From assembly GCF_034093315.1 (NCBI RefSeq), contig NZ_CP139300.1:310001-374000 (forward strand): a DNA stretch of 64,000 nt, in the 5' to 3' direction. Within the stretch, counting starts at the first letter, position 1. Each line of letters opens with the position of its first letter. This DNA is from Prochlorococcus sp. MIT 1314 (lineage in GTDB: Bacteria > Cyanobacteriota > Cyanobacteriia > PCC-6307 > Cyanobiaceae). The notes below the pieces were generated by a model, which had not been told where the DNA came from, made no database searches, and saw only the letters and a list, made by a program, of their open reading frames with translations. Below are positions 42,911 through 51,243 of this stretch, piece by piece. The translations under genes were made by a program, and so were the position numbers.

Positions 42911-45900
42911 ATGAGTTTAAATACTTTAGTTGATTATATTTCGAACTCACAAATTACATCTGAATTAATAAAAAGAATTTCAAAAAATAAAGAATTAAAT
43001 ATTGTTGGTTCAAGTAGATATGCAAAATCAATAATCTTAGATAGCATCGCAAAAAAAGAGAAAAAGAATATATTATTAATTTGTCCTAATGTAGAAATTG
43101 CATACAAATGGATTGGATATTTTGAAAGTATAAATGCTAGAGAAGTTTTATATTATCCACCAACAGAGCATCTACCATACGCCACAATTAATAAATCCAA
43201 AGAGATTGAATTTACCCAGCTTACTGTTTTATCCAAATTAATAAAAAAAGAGAAAAAGGAACTTAATATTGTTATCTCTACAGAGAGGTCACTACAACCT
43301 CATCTAATAAATAAAAACTTAGTAATTGAAAACAAATTAGATTTGCAAAAAGGGGTTCAAATTGAGATTCAAGAATTAGCAAATAAACTTACTATGCTGG
43401 GATATACAAAAGAAAATATAACTTCTTCAGAAGGATTTTGGAGTAGGAGAGGGGAAATAATAGATATTTATCCTGTCAATAATGAGTTTCCTATAAGAAT
43501 AGAATTTTTTGATAATGTAATTGAAAAGATAAGAGAATATGATCCAAATACACAAAAAACACTAGAAAGTATCAATAATATTGAAATAATACAGGCTGGA
43601 TTTGATTTACTAATAAAAGATAAGTTAAATAATTTATCCGAGAACAGTGTTTTTAATTCAAAAGAAATAAATAAAAATAATCTTGATCGTTATTTAGGAG
43701 TAATTGAAAAAGAGCCCTCAAATATAATAGATTTCATTAATAAGGAGACAATTATCGTAATTGATGAAATAGAGGATTGTAAAAAATTTGCAAATAATTG
43801 GTATCTAGATTCAGAAAATAATTTTGATAATTGTAAAAACGAATTAAACGAAAATTTAAAAAATAATAGTATTTATTTCGAAGCCACACCTAATTTGCAT
43901 TTAAAGTTTGAAGAAGTATTAAATTCACTTCGAAATTTAAAATTAATCAAATTATATGAATTTGAATCAAAAGAAAATATTAATAATAGATTTCTATTAA
44001 ACGATAAAAGATTAAATTCATATTCTAAAAACATAGGAAAATTATCTAATGATATAAATAAAAATATAGAAAATAAAGATAAAGTATGGATATTATCTGC
44101 TCAACCATTAAGGACTAGAACATTACTTTTTGAGCACGAATGTAATACAAATTTTTTAAATAATCCTAATGATATTGATGAAGCATTTAAGTCAATTAAT
44201 AAGTCCACTCCATTAATTATAAAAAATAAGAATAATTATGAAATCGAGGGTTTTTATCTTCCAATATGGAAAATTGTCCTAATAACAGATAAAGAAATAT
44301 TTTCACAACAATCTCTTTTTAATAATGTATTCATAAGAAGAAAGAAAAGAAGTGTCAACTCAAATATAAATGTTAATAAGATTAGTCCGGGAGATTTTAT
44401 AGTTCATAAGAATCACGGAATAGGACAATTTATAAAAATAGAAAAAATTAATATAACTGGAGATTCAAGAGATTATTTAGTTATTCAGTATCAAGATGGG
44501 AAAATAAGTGTTGCAGCTGATCAACTCGGTAGTGTTAATAGATATAGATCAAGCGGAAATATAAAGCCAAAAATAAATAAATTAGGAGGAACAGAGTGGG
44601 TAAGAATAAAAGATAAAAACAAGAAGCTAATCAAAAAAGTTGCTATCGATATTTTAAAACTTTATGCGAAGAGAGAGAAACTTAAGGGACATATTTATCC
44701 AGAAGATGGACCATGGCAAAACGAATTAGAGGAATCATTCCCTTATCAACCAACGCCTGATCAAATTACTGCTGTAAAAGAAATTAAATCAGATATGGAA
44801 AGCGATAAGCCAATGGATAGATTAGTCTGTGGAGATGTTGGCTTTGGAAAAACAGAGGTTGCTGTTAGAGCTATTTTCAAGGCTATAACATCAGGCAAAC
44901 AGGCAATATTATTAGCTCCTACAACAATCCTAGCTCAGCAACATTGGAGAACAATAAATAATAGATTTTCACCTTACCCAATAAAAGTTTCATTACTCAA
45001 TAGATTCAAAACCCTTAATGAGAGAAAGGAGATCTATGCAGGATTAAAAAATAACAAAATTGATTTAGTAGTTGCAACACACCAAATATTAGGAAAAGAA
45101 ATAGAAATTAAAAATTTAGGACTACTCGTTATTGATGAAGAACAAAGATTTGGAGTAAAGCAAAAAGAGAAAATTAAAAAAATTAAAAACAATATTGACG
45201 TTTTAACTCTTTCTGCAACTCCTATTCCAAGAACTCTTTATATGAGCTTATCTGGACTTAGACAAATGAGCTTACTAAATACTCCTCCTCCATCACGAAG
45301 ATCGATTAAAACATATTTATCTGAAATAGATATGGACGTAATACGAACAGCAATAAGTCAAGAACTTGATAGGGGAGGTCAAATATTTTATGTTCTTCCA
45401 AGGATTTCTGATATTGAACAGGCTGTAAGTAAATTAAGAAACATGTTTTCGAACTTAAAATTTATTGTTGCACATGGACAAATGAATGAAACAGAGCTTG
45501 AGAATGCAATGATCGCTTTCAATAATGGCGAAGTAGATCTTATGATATGCACAACAATAATTGAAAGTGGATTAGACATCCCGAAAGTAAATACAATTAT
45601 TATTGAGGACTCTCATAAATTTGGACTTTCACAACTATATCAACTAAGAGGAAGAGTTGGAAGAAGCGGAGTACAAGCTCATGCCTGGTTATTCTATCCA
45701 AATATAAATAAAATCAATGATGCTGCAAAACAAAGATTAAAAGCGATAAAAGACTTTTCGGAACTAGGAAGTGGATACCAACTTGCAATGAAAGATATGG
45801 AAATAAGAGGAGTTGGAAGTTTACTAGGAGAAGAACAAAGTGGGAAAGTTAATGCTATTGGCTATGATTTGTACATTGAAATGCTCCACGAGGCTATTTC

Positions 45901-46423
45901 AGAAATAAGTGGACAAGAAATACCAGAAGTTAGTGACACACAAATTGATCTCCCAATAAATGCATTTATACCTGCAACATGGATATTAAACCGAGAAGAA
46001 AAGCTTGACGCTTATAAATCTGCTACTGAATGTTCTAATAGTAATGAATTAACTGAATTAGCTACAGACTGGTTAAATAGATATGGAACCTTGCCCAAAC
46101 CTGTTGAAGCATTAATTATGTTAATGAGACTGAAATTACTAGCTAAAAGATGCGGTTTTAACAAAATAAAACTTAAAAAACCAAACATACTTATAGAGAC
46201 AAAATTAAAGAAATCTACTTTCTTAACACTTAAAAATTCATTACCAAGTAGTGTTCAAAATAAATTTAATTTTGATGAAGGTGAACTAATTTCAATAATA
46301 ACTATAAGGGGTTTAGGAGTTACTGAAATTCAAAATCAAATAGATCAATTAATGTTTTGGTTTGGGTTATTTGTAAAAGAAATAAATAATTTTGACAAAG
46401 ATCTTCTAAGTAAAAAAGAATAA
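42911..46423 (+). CDS. mfd: Transcription-repair coupling factor Mfd
   Basis: Mfd removes stalled RNA polymerase and recruits UvrA to the lesion. The 1170-aa protein has the UvrB-like N-terminal module, the RNA-polymerase-interacting CarD-like domain (SPGDFIVHKNHGIGQF), and helicase motifs: Walker A in CGDVGFGKTEVAVRA (near 643), the DEEQ box in LLVIDEEQRFG (near 740), SATPIPRTLYMSLSG and QLRGRVGRSG. The C-terminal TRCF domain is present. uvrC at 483 acts later in the same pathway. Confidence 0.97.
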   Translation: MSLNTLVDYISNSQITSELIKRISKNKELNIVGSSRYAKSIILDSIAKKEKKNILLICPNVEIAYKWIGYFESINAREVLYYPPTEHLPYATINKSKEIEFTQLTVLSKLIKKEKKELNIVISTERSLQPHLINKNLVIENKLDLQKGVQIEIQELANKLTMLGYTKENITSSEGFWSRRGEIIDIYPVNNEFPIRIEFFDNVIEKIREYDPNTQKTLESINNIEIIQAGFDLLIKDKLNNLSENSVFNSKEINKNNLDRYLGVIEKEPSNIIDFINKETIIVIDEIEDCKKFANNWYLDSENNFDNCKNELNENLKNNSIYFEATPNLHLKFEEVLNSLRNLKLIKLYEFESKENINNRFLLNDKRLNSYSKNIGKLSNDINKNIENKDKVWILSAQPLRTRTLLFEHECNTNFLNNPNDIDEAFKSINKSTPLIIKNKNNYEIEGFYLPIWKIVLITDKEIFSQQSLFNNVFIRRKKRSVNSNINVNKISPGDFIVHKNHGIGQFIKIEKINITGDSRDYLVIQYQDGKISVAADQLGSVNRYRSSGNIKPKINKLGGTEWVRIKDKNKKLIKKVAIDILKLYAKREKLKGHIYPEDGPWQNELEESFPYQPTPDQITAVKEIKSDMESDKPMDRLVCGDVGFGKTEVAVRAIFKAITSGKQAILLAPTTILAQQHWRTINNRFSPYPIKVSLLNRFKTLNERKEIYAGLKNNKIDLVVATHQILGKEIEIKNLGLLVIDEEQRFGVKQKEKIKKIKNNIDVLTLSATPIPRTLYMSLSGLRQMSLLNTPPPSRRSIKTYLSEIDMDVIRTAISQELDRGGQIFYVLPRISDIEQAVSKLRNMFSNLKFIVAHGQMNETELENAMIAFNNGEVDLMICTTIIESGLDIPKVNTIIIEDSHKFGLSQLYQLRGRVGRSGVQAHAWLFYPNINKINDAAKQRLKAIKDFSELGSGYQLAMKDMEIRGVGSLLGEEQSGKVNAIGYDLYIEMLHEAISEISGQEIPEVSDTQIDLPINAFIPATWILNREEKLDAYKSATECSNSNELTELATDWLNRYGTLPKPVEALIMLMRLKLLAKRCGFNKIKLKKPNILIETKLKKSTFLTLKNSLPSSVQNKFNFDEGELISIITIRGLGVTEIQNQIDQLMFWFGLFVKEINNFDKDLLSKKE

Positions 46424-46494
46424 ATTATTAAATAATTAATTAAAATCCGCGAAAGAGTTTAATTTCGGTTAGGTTTAAAAAAAATTTTTATTAA

Positions 46495-46656
46495 ATGGGT
46501 GAATATATAGACGTCGGAATTCAAAATTCTATTTTACCATTATCAATAATCTTGTCATCAATTGTACTTGGTCTTTACGCTCTGTTGGGAGTAGAAACAG
46601 AAAATGACGATGATGATTCTGATTCAGGAAGTGGCGGTCTAATGCAGCCTATCTGA
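46495..46656 (+). CDS. 53-aa membrane microprotein with acidic tail
   Basis: The product begins MGEYIDVGIQNSILPLSIIL, crosses the membrane once (about 13-32) and ends with an acidic, Gly/Ser-rich tail (ENDDDDSDSGSGGLMQPI). The ATG start and reading frame are clear. It overlaps the next minus-strand gene by eight bases at their 3' ends. Its shape is like small photosynthetic-complex subunits, but no family is assigned. Confidence 0.6.
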   Translation: MGEYIDVGIQNSILPLSIILSSIVLGLYALLGVETENDDDDSDSGSGGLMQPI

Positions 46657-47026
46657 AATTACTTATAACTGATTGCACTTTTTTTCTTTTAGCGATCCTA
46701 AATATTCTATAAAAAGATCCTATCAATAAAAACACAGTAATCACCGAAGAAATAAAAATAAAAACAACCAAAAATATTTGGTAGAGATTGAAAGTAAGAT
46801 CAATAAACAACAAAAAAGATTTATTAAAAGTATTAGGGAGATTCTGTAAAAGTTGATTCTTATTAGGTATTAAATAATTTAAATAAACTAAAAAAAGACT
46901 CAAAATGAACATAAAAGCAGATTCAATAATTAGTCTTCTTTTAGATTTTCTTCTTAAACTTAATTTCTTCTTAAAAATGTATTTATCAGTCTTCATATTT
47001 AAATTTGGGATACTTAAATCTGCCAT
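46649..47026 (-). CDS. Hypothetical protein with two membrane helices
   Basis: The 125-aa product has a basic N-terminal part (FKKKLSLRRKSKRRL), two hydrophobic helices (about 33-50 and 78-102) and a basic C-terminal part (IFRIAKRKKVQ). The positive-inside rule puts both ends in the cytoplasm. No family is recognised. It precedes the DUF4335 gene on the same strand only loosely (89-base gap). Confidence 0.6.
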   Translation of the reverse strand: MADLSIPNLNMKTDKYIFKKKLSLRRKSKRRLIIESAFMFILSLFLVYLNYLIPNKNQLLQNLPNTFNKSFLLFIDLTFNLYQIFLVVFIFISSVITVFLLIGSFYRIFRIAKRKKVQSVISNFR

Positions 47027-47115
47027 ACATCAAAGATATAAGAATAAATTAATAATTATTCTGAAATAAAATTATCCTATAGTATCGTGTTAGCAATTAA
47101 GATGCTATTAAGTAT

Positions 47116-47706
47116 TCATTTTGAATTTATGAATTCATTATTATTTTTATCTTCAATGGGATTATAAAAATAAATAAAAGTAGAGGAGAATAGAATTAAA
47201 GAACAAATTGCAATAAGCGGGGGCAAAAAGAAATTAAAATATTTAACTTTGTTATGAAAGCCAAATCTTGTTTTTTTAGGAATATTATTAAAAACTACAG
47301 ATTTTTTTATCCTGACTTTTGATGATTCATTTAATTGGTCAAAACAATTTATGGTGTCTGCCAGCAATGAATTGCCAATTTTTATAATAAGTGGTTTAAC
47401 ATTTACCTTAGAGCTCTTGAGAGCAATATTATGTATGTGAAGATTGTCTGCTTTTATATCAATCAATTTCGACTCATATAATGGAGTTTCGTTATTTATA
47501 AGTAGATTTGAATAAATATAAAATGCATCCATAATTGGCCCTAAATGTTCAAATTTACCTTCAATAAGTGGTTTATCAATTATGCTTAATTTCCATTGTG
47601 AAATTATTGAAATTTGATCATTATTTTCATTATTTGAATAATCTGGTAATCCGATTATTTCGAGACTAACTGAAGATTGATGAAATGATAATTTATTCTG
47701 CATCAT
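47116..47706 (-). CDS. DUF4335 family protein
   Basis: The 196-aa protein resembles the cyanobacterial DUF4335 family: an N-terminal SVSLEIIGLPDYSN region, a middle domain of strands, and a C-terminal membrane helix (about 164-185: FFLPPLIAICSLILFSSTF). The bulk should face the cytoplasm or the lumen, anchored by that helix. It is the immediate downstream neighbour of a DUF3038 gene, an arrangement I recall as conserved in cyanobacteria. The function is unknown. Confidence 0.75.
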   Translation of the reverse strand: MMQNKLSFHQSSVSLEIIGLPDYSNNENNDQISIISQWKLSIIDKPLIEGKFEHLGPIMDAFYIYSNLLINNETPLYESKLIDIKADNLHIHNIALKSSKVNVKPLIIKIGNSLLADTINCFDQLNESSKVRIKKSVVFNNIPKKTRFGFHNKVKYFNFFLPPLIAICSLILFSSTFIYFYNPIEDKNNNEFINSK

Positions 47707-47713
47707 CTTAAAA

Positions 47714-48232
47714 TTATAATAAAAAATTCTTCAACTTTTGATAACCCTGGTTAGAGATACAAAGGGATAAGGTAAGCAATGACATTATAAGAATCTCATC
47801 ATTTCCATTATTATTTAAAAGCTTTTTAACTCTCATACTATTTATATTTAACCTCTCGTTAAGTAACTCTTTGAATCTATTATTAAAATCATTCCAAATA
47901 ACTGTATTCTTTTTAGGATCTTCTTTAGATTGAAGTATCTCTCTGATGTAAGGATATAAATATCTAGCCATTTCAACAGTAATTTGAATTAAGGCATCAA
48001 ATTCCTCTAATTTAATATTGTTTTTCACATAAGATTTCCTTAATGGATTATTATTCCTTAGTTTCCAAATAGTAACTTTATTTGGCAAAACATCATTTAA
48101 TTTAAGTCTGTTTGAGAAAGCGTATAGAGATTGAATACCATTTAAATCTATGGTCTCTAGAATTAATAATAAAAAATCAAGCTTCTCTATAGATTGCCTT
48201 GATACCTGATTTCCTTTTGTTAAAACAGTAAT
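47714..48232 (-). CDS. DUF3038 family protein, apparent ATT start
   Basis: The DUF3038 core is recognisable as LDFLLLILETIDLNGIQSLY, then LPNKVTIWKLRNNNPLRKSY, with EEFDALIQITVEMARYLYPY. The first of these lies upstream of the only normal start (TTG at 48086-48088), which would cut off about 48 residues of conserved sequence. The frame stays open back to a stop at 48242-48244, with no ATG, GTG, TTG or CTG between. ATT at 48230-48232 is the best start candidate, preceded by a purine-rich AAAAAAGAACA and a TATAAT box. Length from ATT is 172 aa. It lies eight bases before the DUF4335 gene. Alternatives are a start lost by mutation, or a sequence error. Confidence 0.7.
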   Translation of the reverse strand: MTVLTKGNQVSRQSIEKLDFLLLILETIDLNGIQSLYAFSNRLKLNDVLPNKVTIWKLRNNNPLRKSYVKNNIKLEEFDALIQITVEMARYLYPYIREILQSKEDPKKNTVIWNDFNNRFKELLNERLNINSMRVKKLLNNNGNDEILIMSLLTLSLCISNQGYQKLKNFLL

Positions 48233-48256
48233 TGTTCTTTTTTACGCTATAGGTAG

Positions 48257-48262
48257 ATTATA
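48257..48262 (-). promoter_or_regulatory. -10 box upstream of the DUF3038 gene
   Basis: A perfect TATAAT reads on the minus strand 24 bases before the proposed ATT start, implying a leader of about 18 bases. The position supports translation starting at or near ATT, since the TTG alternative would leave a leader of about 160 bases. Confidence 0.45.
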
Positions 48263-48271
48263 ACAGAATAA

Positions 48272-48469
48272 TTATTCCACTTTTTGAAATAAAAATGAAT
48301 ATAACTTATCAAGTTCTTCAATAGATAACATTCCATAACTCCATAATAAGATTGGTAATGGAGTGTTATTTCTAATTGATAATTTTAGACCAAGCTCAAT
48401 TGATGACTCTTCCAAACCAATATCATTAATTAAAAAAATTATCATATTTTTATATAAATAATTATTCAT
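48272..48469 (-). CDS. DUF2949 family small protein
   Basis: The 65-aa product has IFLINDIGLEESSIELGLKL and PLPILLWSYGMLSIEELDKL, the two blocks I recall for the cyanobacterial DUF2949 family, of unknown function. It is soluble, with a mildly hydrophobic core. It starts five bases after the upstream FAD monooxygenase gene on the same strand, so it is probably part of that transcript. Its 3' end lies just upstream of the DUF3038 promoter. Confidence 0.7.
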   Translation of the reverse strand: MNNYLYKNMIIFLINDIGLEESSIELGLKLSIRNNTPLPILLWSYGMLSIEELDKLYSFLFQKVE

Positions 48470-48474
48470 GGATT

Positions 48475-49629
48475 TTATTTAATTCTTGAATAAATGAAAG
48501 ATTTAGTCATTTGATTAAGTACTAATTTTCTTATAAAAAGAAAATTATTTAAAAGCAAAAATGACACCTTCCTTATTGGAAATAAGAACAGTTTTTTATT
48601 TGCAAAAATTGATATTAAAGAGTCAGTTATGAACATAGTAAAAATAATATCTAAAATTCTGCTTGAAAAATATTTAAATTTAAATAAACTCAAATGCATG
48701 TTAGTAATAACAATATTTTTATTAAAAAGATCAAAAATAGTATTAACATCTCTCCAACAAATATTTAGACCCTGACCACCAACAGGGTGAAATGTGTGAA
48801 ATGCATCACCTACAAATACTAATTTTTTAAAATTAAAAGCTTGAAAATTAAGTGATAATGAGACAGGAAAAATATTAAATTCGCCAATTATTTGATCTAA
48901 CTTAAATTCATCAGGCAGGATAGTTGATAAATTATCCATTAAAAAATTCTTATCAGAATTTAATCTTTCAATAGCCTTTAATGTACTAGATGTCCAAATC
49001 ACTTGATATAAGTTTTTTTCTAAAGGAAGTAATGCTAGTGGGCCTTCTTTTCTAAAAATTTCATAAGCACGCTTTTCACAATTACCTCTAAGAGAGACCT
49101 TAAAAGTTAAACATGACTGATTATAAGATTTTTTTATATCTACAAAATCAAACAACTTTTTATCAAGTGAGTTTGCTCCTGTTGAAAGGAATTGATAATC
49201 AAATATTATTTTTTTACGTAACAATCTTTGCGGTGTCATAAAAAAAATATTTTCATAATTATCAATCTCTTGAAAAAATACGGTCATAAGATCTGAATGT
49301 TTAACTACCCAGCCAATAGCTTTTGCAGAACTTATATCATCATCTAAATCAAATATAGATAAGTTTGTCATAGAAGAAGTTACGCTATCTGAAATTGAAA
49401 GGGAATCAAAGGCAAATAAGTATGGTTCTAATTTTTCCCAAAGTCTGAATTTCGATAAAATTTTTCTTGTTGAGTGAGTAATTGCATAAGTTTTTTCTTT
49501 ATCAATTAATCTATCTTTTGTTAATAAATCAGTTAAAAAAATATTGCAATCAAATTTTGAAAGTGCAATTGAAAGAAATAAACCTGTTGGACCTGAACCA
49601 AGAATTTTAAAATTGAATTTATTTTTCAT
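48475..49629 (-). CDS. UbiH/COQ6-family FAD-dependent monooxygenase
   Basis: A group A flavoprotein hydroxylase. The N-terminal dinucleotide fold is ILGSGPTGLFLSIALSKF, and the second FAD motif is LVFVGDAFHTFHPVGGQGLN (about 274-293), which includes GD and the P-x-G-Q-G-L-N loop. The family hydroxylates aromatic rings in ubiquinone synthesis; since cyanobacteria make plastoquinone, the substrate here is uncertain. The 384-aa length is normal. The C-terminal part is hydrophobic, suggesting membrane association. It follows the membrane gene at 49649 by 19 bases. Confidence 0.8.
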   Translation of the reverse strand: MKNKFNFKILGSGPTGLFLSIALSKFDCNIFLTDLLTKDRLIDKEKTYAITHSTRKILSKFRLWEKLEPYLFAFDSLSISDSVTSSMTNLSIFDLDDDISSAKAIGWVVKHSDLMTVFFQEIDNYENIFFMTPQRLLRKKIIFDYQFLSTGANSLDKKLFDFVDIKKSYNQSCLTFKVSLRGNCEKRAYEIFRKEGPLALLPLEKNLYQVIWTSSTLKAIERLNSDKNFLMDNLSTILPDEFKLDQIIGEFNIFPVSLSLNFQAFNFKKLVFVGDAFHTFHPVGGQGLNICWRDVNTIFDLFNKNIVITNMHLSLFKFKYFSSRILDIIFTMFITDSLISIFANKKLFLFPIRKVSFLLLNNFLFIRKLVLNQMTKSFIYSRIK

Positions 49630-49648
49630 CAGATAATATAAACATCAA

Positions 49649-50290
49649 CTATCTATTCAAATAAATATAGCAAATTTCCTCAAATGCTGGTCTTAATAAA
49701 TAAGGGTATTCCCCAACCCATAAGTTAATTTCTGGCAGCCATGCATCGGTCAAATAAAAATCTCTGTCAAATTTACGGTTATTAGATGTTAATAAACATC
49801 TAATACTCGAACCCACCCTAATTTGACTGTGCTTATTTTCCATGGGGAAACTTAACTTTTCCAAATAACCATCTTCATCTTCTAATTCAAGTACTAACCA
49901 AGTCCTTTTGTTTTCTATAACTTCTAAACGACCTTGCCTATTAGATTGTTCTCTTGAACTTTCAATCTTTTCTGTTTTATAGATATCTGATACATAACCA
50001 TCAAATATAGAAAAAAATTTATATTTTCTTAATTGCAAATTTTTTCTGCTTGATTCAAGAATTGGGCCCCATATGATAAACAAAAAGAAACCTACACATA
50101 GCAATAACCAAAAATTATTTGTTTGATCTCCAGTCGAACTAATGATTAATGAGATAAATCCACCAATTGAAGAAACTATTACTCTTTGAAGAATTTTTCT
50201 TGGATTACCCAAAGTGTACTTAAATTGACTTCCGGTACCCACTGCAGGAATAAGTTTTGAAATTTGATTTGAATTAATTGGAATTATCAT
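49649..50290 (-). CDS. Conserved cyanobacterial membrane protein
   Basis: The 213-aa product has two hydrophobic helices near the N-terminus (about 35-50 and 58-76), then a soluble beta-rich domain (FFSIFDGYVSDIYKTEKIE, NKRTWLVLELEDEDGYLEKL) ending PYLLRPAFEEICYIYLNR. I recognise it only as a conserved cyanobacterial hypothetical protein. It starts one base after dapB ends, so the two are co-transcribed. Confidence 0.65.
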   Translation of the reverse strand: MIIPINSNQISKLIPAVGTGSQFKYTLGNPRKILQRVIVSSIGGFISLIISSTGDQTNNFWLLLCVGFFLFIIWGPILESSRKNLQLRKYKFFSIFDGYVSDIYKTEKIESSREQSNRQGRLEVIENKRTWLVLELEDEDGYLEKLSFPMENKHSQIRVGSSIRCLLTSNNRKFDRDFYLTDAWLPEINLWVGEYPYLLRPAFEEICYIYLNR

Positions 50291-50291
50291 T

Positions 50292-51140
50292 TTAAAAAAT
50301 CAATTTTTCAAGTCCGTAAACTAAAGTTTCATAATTACCTATTTTTTTAATAGCCTGTAAAACACCTGGCATATATGCCTTTCTATCAATAGTGTCATGC
50401 TTAATTGTGTAAGTTTCACCTGGAGATCCCATAATCACTAACTGATGGGCTAATAATCCTGGTAATCTTACAGAATGTATATTAATTCCTGAATCTCTGA
50501 CCCCTCCTCGCACACCTTTCAATGACTCGGACTCTTTTACTAAATTCTGATTAAATTTCTTTGGATATTCTTCAATCATTTCTGCAGTTTTTATACACGT
50601 TCCACTAGGAGAATCAGCTTTTTGATTATGATGCATCTCTATTAATTCTATATTGTCATAAAATCTTGCTGCTACAGATGCAGCCTGCTGAAGAAGAACC
50701 ATCCCTACTGAAAAATTAGGAATTATTGCACAACCAACAGATGCTTTCTTAGCAAAAAGAGACAAGTCTTTTATTTGCGAAGGGCTTAGACCTGTAGTTC
50801 CTACGACTGGTGATATACCATATGCGATAGCTGATCTGGTATTTTCATATACAGAATCAGGATGAGTAAAATCGACCAGAACAGGTTTGATATTTTCATT
50901 TCTGTAATTTTGACTAACAGAACATAAAGTTCCTTCAAAATCATTTGAAACAAAAACATCACAATTTTTAACCTTCAATAATTCAGAAATATTTGAGCCA
51001 TTGTTCTTTTCGTTTATGTCGATTGCGGCAACAAGTTCACAATCTGTAGAATTTAATACAGTATTCACAACTTCACTTCCCATTCTACCTAAAGCTCCGG
51101 AAACTAGTACTGGTATGGTTTTTTTAGAATTTTGAATCAT
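50292..51140 (-). CDS. dapB: 4-hydroxy-tetrahydrodipicolinate reductase
   Basis: DapB carries out the second step of the lysine/diaminopimelate branch. The NAD(P)H loop is [13 protein letters not shown] near the N-terminus. The catalytic region is [17 protein letters not shown], with the active histidine pair and lysine. [15 protein letters not shown] and [11 protein letters not shown] are typical. The 282-aa length is slightly above E. coli (273). It leads a minus-strand transcript with the membrane gene, the UbiH-like gene and DUF2949, and diverges from chlH with a 103-base gap. Confidence 0.95.
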   Translation of the reverse strand: MIQNSKKTIPVLVSGALGRMGSEVVNTVLNSTDCELVAAIDINEKNNGSNISELLKVKNCDVFVSNDFEGTLCSVSQNYRNENIKPVLVDFTHPDSVYENTRSAIAYGISPVVGTTGLSPSQIKDLSLFAKKASVGCAIIPNFSVGMVLLQQAASVAARFYDNIELIEMHHNQKADSPSGTCIKTAEMIEEYPKKFNQNLVKESESLKGVRGGVRDSGINIHSVRLPGLLAHQLVIMGSPGETYTIKHDTIDRKAYMPGVLQAIKKIGNYETLVYGLEKLIF

Positions 51141-51243
51141 TTTTTTTGTAAAAAATTTTTTTAAAGGTTGTTACACGCTATTTATATTGCACACAATAAC
51201 GTCTTTTCATTCGTAGGCTGGTAGTAATACTTAAAGAAAATCA

